From contig LUQC01000027.1 in NCBI GenBank assembly GCA_001627925.1, forward strand, positions 1-35,715: a DNA stretch of 35,715 bases. The letters are read 5' to 3'. The notes under the pieces are model-generated. The model was not told where the DNA came from. It ran no database searches and saw nothing but the letters and a program-made list of their open reading frames with translations. The translations under genes were made by a program, and so were the position numbers. Numbering within the stretch: the first letter of the stretch is position 1; each line of letters opens with the position of its first letter. Of the stretch, positions 26,825 through 34,666 are shown piece after piece. Source of the DNA: Rhodobacteraceae bacterium REDSEA-S34_B6. Its GTDB lineage: Bacteria > Pseudomonadota > Alphaproteobacteria > Rhodobacterales > Rhodobacteraceae.

Positions 26825-27460
26825 ATGGAATATAACCCACCGACTGAACCATTAGATATTCTTCACGAAGATGCGCATATTTTGGTCGTGAATAAACCAG
26901 CAGGTCTACTTTCTGTTCCTGGCAAGGGTATTGAATTGGCAGATTGCTTGCTGAGTAGATTAAAAATTGCTTTTCCAAATACGCTTTTAGTTCATCGTCT
27001 TGATAGGGATACATCTGGTGTTATGATTTTTGGACAAACAGAGTATGCCCAAAGAGCGCTGTCGATGCAATTTGAAAGGCGTCAAGTAAAGAAGACATAT
27101 GTAGCCCGTGTTTCTGGAGAAGTGAAACAAAAAAGTGGTCTAATTGACTTGCCGTTGGTTGTTGATTGGGCAAATAGACCCCGTCAGATGGTTTGTCATG
27201 AGACTGGAAAGCTGGCACTAACGGAATGGCACAAACTAAGTTCTAATCAAAATGAAAGTAGATTGCGTTTAGTGCCCAAAACCGGACGTTCGCACCAGCT
27301 AAGAGTTCACTGCATGGCGTTTGGCCATCCTATTCTAGGAGACCCTATATATGGAGAGGGTAGTACACACGATAGAATGATGTTACATTCAGAAGAACTC
27401 AGGGTGAAACATCCTGAGAATGGATTTGGTTCTAGATTTAGATCAAAAGCACCTTTTTAG
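26825..27460 (+). CDS. rluA: RluA-family pseudouridine synthase
   Basis: A 211-residue pseudouridine synthase that follows E. coli RluA closely: EYNPPTEPLDILHEDAHILVVNKPAGLLSVPG at the start, the catalytic Asp in VHRLDRDTSG, LVVDWANRPRQMVCHETGK, and TGRSHQLRVHCMAFGHPILGDPIYG. RluA modifies 23S rRNA (U746) and some tRNAs (U32). ATG 26825 has GAAGGA 7 bases upstream and matches the family start better than TTG 26804. Its stop overlaps the stop of the convergent dnaE2 by 4 bp. It ends RSKAPF, near the family end. Confidence 0.92.
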   Translation: MEYNPPTEPLDILHEDAHILVVNKPAGLLSVPGKGIELADCLLSRLKIAFPNTLLVHRLDRDTSGVMIFGQTEYAQRALSMQFERRQVKKTYVARVSGEVKQKSGLIDLPLVVDWANRPRQMVCHETGKLALTEWHKLSSNQNESRLRLVPKTGRSHQLRVHCMAFGHPILGDPIYGEGSTHDRMMLHSEELRVKHPENGFGSRFRSKAPF

Positions 27461-30351
27461 TGATTAATACTTTGATATGGTGGCGTTAAAACATCTCGTA
27501 ATAGAGATAGAGGATGGGCCCTGAGTGAGAATTTTGTAGCAGTGTAATCTTGCACAATAGCCTCTCCGAGGCTCATATTGGGTAATATGGGGAGTGCTTC
27601 TTTTATAATTTCACCATCAATGTCCTGATCAAACAAGGGTAATTTGTTATTACTGAGAATGGCACTTGCTTGCCAAATTGCTTCGCGTTGATTTATTCCA
27701 ATTGATATAAACGCATCCGCTTCGGCTAAGCGATTTAGTGTGGCAGATTTAATGCCAGCACGTCGCCATATATCCTCTATAGTACTATAACCATTTCCAC
27801 GCGCAGCAGTAATCCAAGATGCATCTTCCTTGGTTAATCCAATTATTTGTCTGAAACCCAATCGTAATGCTAATTTTCCATTTTTGTCTGTTTCTAAAGT
27901 ATTATCCCAGTAGCTATTGTTGATACAAATTGGATAAATAGTAACATCATGTGCCTTTGCATCACTAAGTATTTGGGCTGGTGCATAAAAACCCATAGGT
28001 TGAGAATTTAATAGAGCACACGCAAAAACTGCTGGGTGGTGACATTTTATCCAAGCGCTAGCATATACTAATAATGCAAAGCTAGCAGCATGACTTTCAG
28101 GAAAACCATAAGACCCGAAACCTTCAATTTGGGAAAAACATCGTTCGGAAAAATCTTTACCATAGCCGTTTTGGCGCATTCCCCTTAAAAATCGGGTTCT
28201 TAACTCACTCACTGAGCCATGTTTTTTGAAGGTTGCTAAAGCCCTACGCAATTTGTCTGCTTCCTCTGGAGTGAAGCCTGCTCCAACAATGGCAATTTGC
28301 ATAGCTTGCTCTTGGAACAACGGGACGCCCAGTGTCTTACTTAATACACTCCCAAGTGCATCTGACGGGAATTCAACTTGTTCCTCACCATTGCGTCGGC
28401 GAATATAAGGGTGGACCATATCACCTTGAATTGGGCCCGGTCTTACTATTGCCACTTCTATAACCAGATCATAGAAACAGCGTGGCCTCATTCTAGGCAG
28501 AAAGTTCATTTGTGCGCGACTCTCCACTTGAAACACTCCAATACTATCAGCGCGGCACAACATGTCGTAGACTTTAGGGTCTTCAGCAGGAATAGTAGCA
28601 AGATCAAAATTATGACCAAGATGTTGGTGAACCAAATCAAATGATTTACGTAGGCAAGTCAGCATGCCAAGGGATAAAATATCAATTTTTAAAATTCCTA
28701 AGGAATCGATATCATCCTTGTCCCAGCAAATTACAGTTCGCCCTTCCATACTCGCATTTTCAATCGGAACAAGTTCATCTAAACGACCCTCTGTGATTAT
28801 AAAACCGCCTACATGCTGAGAAAGATGGCGAGGGAAACCTATTATTTCGTGGACTAATAATAGTGTTTTTTGCAGATTGCTATCATTTGGATTGAGGCCA
28901 ATTTCTCTTAACCATTTTTCACTAATTTTCCCATTACTAGAAAAACCCCAAAGCTGTGAGGAAAGTGCACTAATAGTGTCTTTGGTTAATCCCATAGCTG
29001 TGCCAACCTCACGTACAGCACGCTTTCCACGGTAGTGAACTACTGTTGCACATAATCCTGCATGGTCGCGCCCGTACTTTTCATATATATGCTGAATTAC
29101 TTCCTCGCGACGCTCATGTTCAAAGTCAACATCTATATCAGGTGGTTCTTTTCTTGCTTCTGAAACAAAACGTTCGAAAACCATTGTACCTATTTCAGGG
29201 CTTACCGATGTTATACCTAAACAATAACATAAGACAGAGTTTGCGGCAGACCCTCTTCCCTGACAAAGAATATTACGTGAACGGGCGAACTGAACTATAT
29301 CATTTACTGTAAGGAAGTATGGTTCGTATTCTAATTTTTTTATAAGCTTTAATTCATGATTTAAAATTTGACTTACACGTTTTGGTGCTCCTTGTGGGTA
29401 GCGCCACTTTATTCCTTTCATCGCTAATTCATTCAGTCGCTCTGATGGAGCTTTGCCACTGCCACTTTCTTTGGGATAATCATATTTTAGTTGATCAAGT
29501 GTAAAGGAACAATTCGAAGAAATTTTATTCGCATTTTTTATGGCAATTGGAAATTTGGCGAACAACTTATTTATTTCTCGAGGACTTCTTAACCGTTGTT
29601 CTGCATTTACCAGAGCATTTTTTCCTAATTGTTCAATCTTTTTACCTTGCTTGATTGCGCACAACACATCTGCCAATCGACGCCGTTTCCCATGGTGCAT
29701 TAAAGGAAAAGAACTTGCTACAACTGGTAGTGAAAAGCTTTTAGCTATTTGGTATAATCTATCAAAACGAGCTCCGTCTAATCCATCATAGTATGGTGAC
29801 ATTACCAAATATAAGCGGTCTTTGTGTTCGCTCACTAAATGTCGTACATTGTTCCACCAAGTAGCATTTTTTCTAGGTAAAGTTTGTGGAACATGTAGCA
29901 ACAATTTTATCCCAGATAAATTTTTAGGCATATCTGATATTTTTAGTTCACACTCACCCTTTTTACTCCGTAAACGACCTTTTGAAATTAACTTGCAAAG
30001 TATTTTCCAACCCTCATGTGTTTGGATAATTGAGGTGGTACTAACACCTTCTTGAAAAATTAAGCGTGCAGCTGGTATTAAACGAGGTATATTTTCAACA
30101 TGTAGCGAACTATATCCTTTTAGGTGCTCTGGGCATGGAGGTCCAAATGGTTCAATCTGTTGGCGTTCTGAAACAGTTTCCTTAATTTTTTGCCCATGTG
30201 TATGTGCGCGTACAATCCCAGCCACAGAATTAACATCTGCAATTGCAATTGCACTTAAGCCTAAAAGCGCTCCGCGTTCCATATATTCCTCAGGGTGAGA
30301 GGCCCCCTGTAGGAAGCTAAAGTTTGATGTAACAGATAGTTCAGAAAACAT
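27457..30351 (-). CDS. dnaE2: Error-prone DNA polymerase DnaE2 (ImuC), C-terminally short
   Basis: A 964-residue family C polymerase. The N-terminal PHP domain begins MFSELSVTSNFSFLQGASHPEEY. The palm has the catalytic Asp pair in PPDIDVDFEHERREE and the third Asp in LKIDILSLGML. Further DnaE2 landmarks are RGSAANSVLCYCLGIT and HASSFALLVYASAW-like HAASFALLVYASAW. DnaE2 with ImuB carries out damage-induced translesion synthesis in Alphaproteobacteria. The sequence stops soon after KFSLRAHPLSLLRD, where most homologues continue into an OB-fold domain of about 100 residues. The start is ATG 30351 or 30357; a longer frame to 30435 is rejected because a LexA-type box lies at 30366-30380. imuA and imuB are not adjacent. 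Confidence 0.92.
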   Translation of the reverse strand: MFSELSVTSNFSFLQGASHPEEYMERGALLGLSAIAIADVNSVAGIVRAHTHGQKIKETVSERQQIEPFGPPCPEHLKGYSSLHVENIPRLIPAARLIFQEGVSTTSIIQTHEGWKILCKLISKGRLRSKKGECELKISDMPKNLSGIKLLLHVPQTLPRKNATWWNNVRHLVSEHKDRLYLVMSPYYDGLDGARFDRLYQIAKSFSLPVVASSFPLMHHGKRRRLADVLCAIKQGKKIEQLGKNALVNAEQRLRSPREINKLFAKFPIAIKNANKISSNCSFTLDQLKYDYPKESGSGKAPSERLNELAMKGIKWRYPQGAPKRVSQILNHELKLIKKLEYEPYFLTVNDIVQFARSRNILCQGRGSAANSVLCYCLGITSVSPEIGTMVFERFVSEARKEPPDIDVDFEHERREEVIQHIYEKYGRDHAGLCATVVHYRGKRAVREVGTAMGLTKDTISALSSQLWGFSSNGKISEKWLREIGLNPNDSNLQKTLLLVHEIIGFPRHLSQHVGGFIITEGRLDELVPIENASMEGRTVICWDKDDIDSLGILKIDILSLGMLTCLRKSFDLVHQHLGHNFDLATIPAEDPKVYDMLCRADSIGVFQVESRAQMNFLPRMRPRCFYDLVIEVAIVRPGPIQGDMVHPYIRRRNGEEQVEFPSDALGSVLSKTLGVPLFQEQAMQIAIVGAGFTPEEADKLRRALATFKKHGSVSELRTRFLRGMRQNGYGKDFSERCFSQIEGFGSYGFPESHAASFALLVYASAWIKCHHPAVFACALLNSQPMGFYAPAQILSDAKAHDVTIYPICINNSYWDNTLETDKNGKLALRLGFRQIIGLTKEDASWITAARGNGYSTIEDIWRRAGIKSATLNRLAEADAFISIGINQREAIWQASAILSNNKLPLFDQDIDGEIIKEALPILPNMSLGEAIVQDYTATKFSLRAHPLSLLRDVLTPPYQSINH

Positions 30352-30365
30352 AGACATATAAATAT

Positions 30366-30380
30366 GTTCTTTGTTTGTTC
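30366..30380 (-). promoter_or_regulatory. LexA (SOS) box upstream of dnaE2
   Basis: On the dnaE2 strand the sequence GAACAAACAAAGAAC is a direct repeat GAAC-N7-GAAC, equal to GTTC-N7-GTTC on the other strand, the LexA box described for Alphaproteobacteria. It ends 8 bases before ATG 30357. About one such match is expected by chance in a window this size, but dnaE2 is a standard SOS gene, so the location is meaningful. Confidence 0.7.
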
Positions 30381-30427
30381 TTTTCCAGTTTAAAAAGAAA
30401 ATATTTGAAAAATTTGTCTGATGGCAA

Positions 30428-30763
30428 CTAATCAACTAGTTTGATTAACTTACGTTCTAGAATTCCTAAAACTGATTTGAGGTCGTGACCACGTTTTAGA
30501 ATTTGTCCATCCATGCCAACAACCGCATATTGACCTTGCCGATTTCGCAATTTCGGTCTTTTTTCAATCCTGTAGATTGGATGTTCTGCTGTTCTTCTAA
30601 AAACCGAGAATACCGCAACCTCTTTTAATGAGGAAATTCCATAATCGCGCCACTCACCAGAAGCCACCATACGACCATACAGTGATAAAATAATAGTCAG
30701 CTCAGGTTTTTGAAAACTAACTACATTGCCATGGAAGTTAGTAATTGGAATGAAACTATTCAT
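30428..30763 (-). CDS. DUF2794 family protein
   Basis: A 111-residue conserved alphaproteobacterial protein. The segment LSLYGRMVASGEWRDYGISSLKEVAVFSVFRRTAEHPIYRIEKRPKLRNRQGQYAVVGMDGQILKRGHDL (residues about 26-96) is nearly a full-length match to the family pattern. No signal peptide or membrane segment is present; the function is unknown. It precedes dnaE2 on the same strand by 76 bp, but dnaE2 has its own SOS-type site in that gap. Upstream lies the terminator of the permease gene. Confidence 0.9.
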   Translation of the reverse strand: MNSFIPITNFHGNVVSFQKPELTIILSLYGRMVASGEWRDYGISSLKEVAVFSVFRRTAEHPIYRIEKRPKLRNRQGQYAVVGMDGQILKRGHDLKSVLGILERKLIKLVD

Positions 30764-30806
30764 GCATTTATGTTACAGTGATTCACGCTGAAATCAATAC
30801 AACAAA

Positions 30807-30832
30807 AAACGCCCCGAAAATTCAGGGCGTTT
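30807..30832 (-). terminator. Rho-independent terminator of the purine permease gene
   Basis: An 8-bp perfect stem, AAACGCCC (30807-30814) with GGGCGTTT (30825-30832), with a 10-base loop. On the minus strand it is followed by a T-rich run (TTTTTTGTTG), as expected for a terminator 20 bp after the permease stop at 30853. It separates the purine operon from the DUF2794 gene. Confidence 0.85.
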
Positions 30833-30852
30833 CAAAAAGTAATAATTTAATT

Positions 30853-32169
30853 TTATTCTTCTGGTATGATTTGGTTTAAAACAATAGCCAAAAATGCTGT
30901 GGGTGCTACAGCTGAGGTAGCTAATGTTTTCCAAATGCCTGGTAGATATTGCACTGCTGAAGGCACCAGATTAAAGCCTAGTCCAATAGACAATGACAAG
31001 GCGATAATAATCATATTTCTGCGAGACATTTTTATTTCGCTTAGTACGTTAAGTCCAGCAGCTGCCACCATACCAAACATTACAATCACGCCACCACCCA
31101 AAACTGGGAGAGGCATAGAAGCAATGATTGCTCCTATTTTTGGTATTAATCCGCACATAACCATAATTGCACCTGCGATTGTAACTACGTGCCTGCTCAT
31201 AATACCGGTCATACCCACGATGCCCACATTCTGACTGAAAGAAGTGTTAGGCAGACCGCCAAAAACTCCTGCGACAGCCGTTCCGAGGCCATCTGCATAT
31301 GTAGCACCAGATATTTCTTCGTCAGTGGCCTCACGACCAGCTCCAGCTTTAGCGGTCGCTGAAGTGTCGCCAATGGTTTCAACCGCTGAAACAATTGAAA
31401 CTATCGTTACGCCTATCACTGCTCCTAGGTTAAACTCAAATCCGTATGGTAGAGTTTGAAGTCCCGTTACCCAACTGGCTTTACCGACAGCTGCAAAATT
31501 AACCATACCAAACATAAAGGCCACTAGATAACCTGCGATTAAGCCCAGCAGTATTGCGGCATTTGATAAAATTCCCTTTGTCATGAACTTAAATCCAAGA
31601 GCAACCACAATGACTGTAAGTGCAACTGTCCAATGCATTAGAGAGCCAAAGCTTTCTGCTGCCATTTGGAAATCTGCTGCTCCACCCGCTGCATACTTAA
31701 TACCGACTGGTACCAAATAAAGGCCGATTGCGAGGATAACTAGCCCCGTGACAAGTGGCGGAAATAAATACCGAATATTTGCAATAACTGAACCCAAGGC
31801 AAAATGAATTAAGCCACCAATAATACAGGAAGTTAAAGCCACACCGAGGCCTTGAGTTGCAGCAATACCTGCTAAAACACCAACAAATGCGAAGCTTGTA
31901 CCTTGCATTATCGGCAACCTGGCTCCTACCGGGCCAAACCCAACGGTTTGAAATAATGTTGCTATGCCAGCGAAAAGCATTGCCATTTGGATTAAATATA
32001 CTTGCTCTGCACCACCAAATTGCAGTCCTGCTGCTCCCGCAACAATTATGGACGGAGTTACGTTTGATGCGAACATGGCCAAGACATGCTGTAATCCCAG
32101 TGGGGCTGCTTGACCCATTGGGGGTGTAATGTTGGGATCACTGTAAGAACCCATAGCATTGTCAGTCAT
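30853..32169 (-). CDS. NCS2 family urate/xanthine permease
   Basis: A 438-residue membrane protein with about 12-14 hydrophobic segments. The NCS2 signature lies in TSFSQNVGIVGMTGIMSRHVV (positions about 300-321), and the substrate-binding acidic residue in the preceding helix is within SAVETIGDTSA. The QNVG pattern is nearer to urate/xanthine carriers than to uracil carriers. The neighbours all degrade urate, so urate or xanthine import is the likely role (inference from context). GGGAG precedes the ATG. It is the last gene of the minus-strand purine operon and is followed by a terminator. Confidence 0.9.
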   Translation of the reverse strand: MTDNAMGSYSDPNITPPMGQAAPLGLQHVLAMFASNVTPSIIVAGAAGLQFGGAEQVYLIQMAMLFAGIATLFQTVGFGPVGARLPIMQGTSFAFVGVLAGIAATQGLGVALTSCIIGGLIHFALGSVIANIRYLFPPLVTGLVILAIGLYLVPVGIKYAAGGAADFQMAAESFGSLMHWTVALTVIVVALGFKFMTKGILSNAAILLGLIAGYLVAFMFGMVNFAAVGKASWVTGLQTLPYGFEFNLGAVIGVTIVSIVSAVETIGDTSATAKAGAGREATDEEISGATYADGLGTAVAGVFGGLPNTSFSQNVGIVGMTGIMSRHVVTIAGAIMVMCGLIPKIGAIIASMPLPVLGGGVIVMFGMVAAAGLNVLSEIKMSRRNMIIIALSLSIGLGFNLVPSAVQYLPGIWKTLATSAVAPTAFLAIVLNQIIPEE

Positions 32170-32203
32170 TTTAGTCTCCCTATTTGACTATTAAACTTAG
32201 CGT

Positions 32204-32224
32204 TCTGCCTGTTTTTAAGGCAGA
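32204..32224 (-). promoter_or_regulatory. Stem-loop between allA and permease genes
   Basis: TCTGCCT (32204-32210) pairs with AGGCAGA (32218-32224) around a 7-base A/T loop in the 59-bp gap between allA and the permease gene. No U-run follows it on the minus strand, so it is more likely a processing or partial attenuation structure than a full terminator. Function is unproven. Confidence 0.4.
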
Positions 32225-32228
32225 CGCC

Positions 32229-32720
32229 TTAGACTGTATCAACTATATATGGTACTTCAAAGAAAAATTCTTCTAGATTTTGAGATTTTCCAATTCTATC
32301 GATTACTGCAAAGAGACCAGGTTCACTTAAGGGAGTTAACACGCCATGCCAGGTCCCTTTAAAAAAGTTTATCGCTTGACCAGGCGCCGATACAAACGCT
32401 TTGGGGGCACCAGGCTTATTGTTTTTATCATTTGCAACTATGACTAAAAATCCATTCGTAGACATAGGAATAAAGGCTTGGCTTCCGTCAGGATGTCGCT
32501 CCATCATTTTAAGGACTAATGGCAATGAGCGTGGTTCTGAGTTGAATAAGCTCAAACCGACTTTTCCATCGGGTCCTACATCTATTTTAGCTCTGTCGTG
32601 ATATCTTTCACATACACCTTGATTAATCAGCATATCTGGATCACCGCCAGTATCGATGACCTCTCCAAAATCCTGAAAATTTGTCTTTGTCAGGGGCTCA
32701 GTTATAATTTTCTGTGCCAT
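32229..32720 (-). CDS. allA: Ureidoglycolate lyase
   Basis: A 163-residue cupin-like enzyme of the AllA family that splits ureidoglycolate into glyoxylate and urea. Recognisable segments are PLTKTNFQDFGEVID at the start, LVLKMMERHPDGSQAFIPMS (about 70-89), and FFKGTWHGVLTPLSEPGLFAVIDR (about 118-141). Its ATG shares one base with the stop of the upstream puuE-uraD gene (TAATG), so the two are coupled. The step just before it, allantoate to ureidoglycolate, has no gene in the window. Confidence 0.92.
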   Translation of the reverse strand: MAQKIITEPLTKTNFQDFGEVIDTGGDPDMLINQGVCERYHDRAKIDVGPDGKVGLSLFNSEPRSLPLVLKMMERHPDGSQAFIPMSTNGFLVIVANDKNNKPGAPKAFVSAPGQAINFFKGTWHGVLTPLSEPGLFAVIDRIGKSQNLEEFFFEVPYIVDTV

Positions 32721-34132
32721 TAAATTATATCCAGCATCCTAATTTCTGCAATCCGTTCCACTTGCGCACATGCTTCATTGAATTCCATTTCTGCTGTATT
32801 CTTAATACGAGAAATAAAATTATCTAAAATTTCTGATTTGCTGTGGTTTTTTACCGCAATAATGAAGGGAAAACCATATTTCTCTTTGTAAGATCTATTT
32901 AGCTCGGCGAATTGTTCGTATTCTTCAGATGTTAAGTTGTCTAAACCTGCACTTGCCTGTTCGTTTTGACTTTCTTTTGTCAGCTGCTCAGTTTTGGAAA
33001 GTTTTACAGCCAATTCTGGATGAGCTTTTAAAACTTTTAAACGAACTTCCTTTTCTTCTGCTCGGAAGATGCGACAGAATGCGCTGTGTAAACCTTGGAT
33101 CGTATCGTGAGCGGGTCCCAATTCAGTATCCCAAGTTTTTTCCGCAATCCAAGGCGATTTTTCGAAAATGCCACCAAACGTTTCAACAAACTTTTTTTGC
33201 GACATCTTTGATGGTTTTTCAAACCTTTTGGGTGGATGGTGTCTTTGCCAATGTTGCGCAATCTCAATTCGTTTTGCGAACCAAACGTCTTTGAATGAAG
33301 TTGTATGTTCAATAAATCGCTTTATGGCAGTAATCCTTCCAGGTCTACCGATTAGTCTGCAATGCAAGCCAATTGACATCATCTTTGGAGATCCTTCCAC
33401 CCCCTCAGAATATAGAGTATCAAAAGTATCTCTTAAATAATCAAAAAACTGCCCAGAAGTTGAAAAACCTTGTGCAGTCGCAAATCTCATATCATTTGTG
33501 TCTAAATTATAAGGGATAATTAATTGATCATGGCCATCAATATCTATCCAATATGGTAAATCATCTGCATAACTGTCAGAAATGTAATCAAATCCACCTT
33601 CATTTGATACCAATCTTACGGTATTCTCTGAACATCTTCCTGTATACCAGCCATATGGCCTTTGACCGGTAATCCTCTGGTGTAATCGTATGGCTTCTTG
33701 TATCTGCGCTCTTTCGACTTTTGCGGGCATATCTTTATGCTCAATCCACTTCAAACCATGGCTGGCTATTTCCCAGTCTGCGTCTTGCATAGCTTGTACT
33801 TGTTCTGGGCTCCTTGCAAGCGCGGATGTAACTCCGTAAACCGTTACTGGTATTTGCATTTTGGTGAATAATCTATGAAGACGCCAGAAACCAGATCTTG
33901 CACCATATTCGTAGATACTTTCCATATTCCAGTGTCTTTGACCTGGCCATGGAGAGGCTCCAATAATTTCAGATAGGAAAGCTTCAGATGCATCATCTCC
34001 ATGTAAAATACAGTTTTCTCCACCTTCTTCATAATTTATGACAAATTGGACAGCAATTTTTGCGTTATTAGGCCATTTAACTTTTGGTATGTTTTGACCA
34101 TAGCCGATCAAATCTCTTTCATAACGATCCAC
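32720..34132 (-). CDS. Bifunctional allantoinase (PuuE) - OHCU decarboxylase (UraD) fusion
   Basis: A 470-residue fusion. Residues 1 to about 305 are a cofactor-independent allantoinase of the polysaccharide-deacetylase fold, with RDLIGYGQNIPKVKWP, FVINYEEGGENC, HGDDASEAF, EIASHGLKWIEH and HCRLIGRPGRI. Residues about 310-470 are OHCU decarboxylase, with KAHPELAVKL (catalytic His), NEQASAGLDNL and YKEKYGFPFIIAVKNHS. UraD converts OHCU to S-allantoin and PuuE opens allantoin to allantoate, so the fusion joins consecutive steps. The start is GTG 34132 with GGAG 6 bases upstream. It is divergent from uraH, with 135 bp of AT-rich DNA between them holding the promoters of both arms. Confidence 0.94.
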   Translation of the reverse strand: MDRYERDLIGYGQNIPKVKWPNNAKIAVQFVINYEEGGENCILHGDDASEAFLSEIIGASPWPGQRHWNMESIYEYGARSGFWRLHRLFTKMQIPVTVYGVTSALARSPEQVQAMQDADWEIASHGLKWIEHKDMPAKVERAQIQEAIRLHQRITGQRPYGWYTGRCSENTVRLVSNEGGFDYISDSYADDLPYWIDIDGHDQLIIPYNLDTNDMRFATAQGFSTSGQFFDYLRDTFDTLYSEGVEGSPKMMSIGLHCRLIGRPGRITAIKRFIEHTTSFKDVWFAKRIEIAQHWQRHHPPKRFEKPSKMSQKKFVETFGGIFEKSPWIAEKTWDTELGPAHDTIQGLHSAFCRIFRAEEKEVRLKVLKAHPELAVKLSKTEQLTKESQNEQASAGLDNLTSEEYEQFAELNRSYKEKYGFPFIIAVKNHSKSEILDNFISRIKNTAEMEFNEACAQVERIAEIRMLDII

Positions 34133-34267
34133 TTAGGACTCCAACTTTATTAATTTTAATGACTTATACTCTAATTTTTATTTTGAAACATACTTTTTAA
34201 TGAATTAGTCTCAACATAGTATTCTTTATGTATTACTTAAAAAATTAATCCCTTTTGGAGCTATAGA

Positions 34268-34621
34268 ATGGTCGGGTTTTTAACAACTCATGCGTTAGAT
34301 ACGAGCCGAGGAACGCCGGCGGCTAATTTAAAAATTGATTTTTTTGAATATTATAACGGCCGCGGCAAAGAAGTGTGTTCTTTAATCACAAATGCGGATG
34401 GACGAACAGACCAGCCTGTCTTGGCAGAAAAAGATTTTAGGTTAGGAACATTTGAGCTAATCTTTCATGTTGGAGATTATTACAGGCAATTGAAACAAGT
34501 TTATAACGAGCCTGTGTTTCTCGATTTGGTTCCTATTCGTTTTGGAATGAGCGAAAATAAGCACTATCACGTTCCACTCCTATTATCTCCCTTCGGGTAT
34601 TCCACATACCGAGGAAGCTAA
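34268..34621 (+). CDS. uraH: 5-hydroxyisourate hydrolase (transthyretin-like)
   Basis: A 117-residue transthyretin-related enzyme that hydrolyses 5-hydroxyisourate to OHCU. It has the N-terminal LTTHALDTSRGTPA (active-site His), IRFG with the conserved Arg, HYHVPLLLSPFGYSTYRGS at the end, and the family-specific YRGS tail that separates it from vertebrate transthyretin. TTGGAG lies 8 bases before the ATG. No signal peptide is seen, so it works in the cytosol. It lies just before puuD, which makes its substrate. The two genes are in the same reading frame, separated by one stop and 45 bases. Confidence 0.96.
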   Translation: MVGFLTTHALDTSRGTPAANLKIDFFEYYNGRGKEVCSLITNADGRTDQPVLAEKDFRLGTFELIFHVGDYYRQLKQVYNEPVFLDLVPIRFGMSENKHYHVPLLLSPFGYSTYRGS

Positions 34622-34666
34622 TCGTCCGTAAAGTGGTTAATATATGATTTTATTAAGGTTAATAAT

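Noticed and set aside
27400-27460. Truncation of rluA by the convergent dnaE2
   Set aside because: E. coli RluA ends only a few residues later after the same KAP motif, so the protein is essentially full length.
30352-30435. Longer N-terminus for DnaE2 from ATG 30435
   Set aside because: The extension has no family similarity, overlaps the end of the DUF2794 gene and would put the LexA-type box inside the coding sequence.
34133-34267. Operator in the divergent uraH/puuE-uraD gap
   Set aside because: The region is AT-rich with only imperfect repeats; nothing stands out from background, although promoters must be present.
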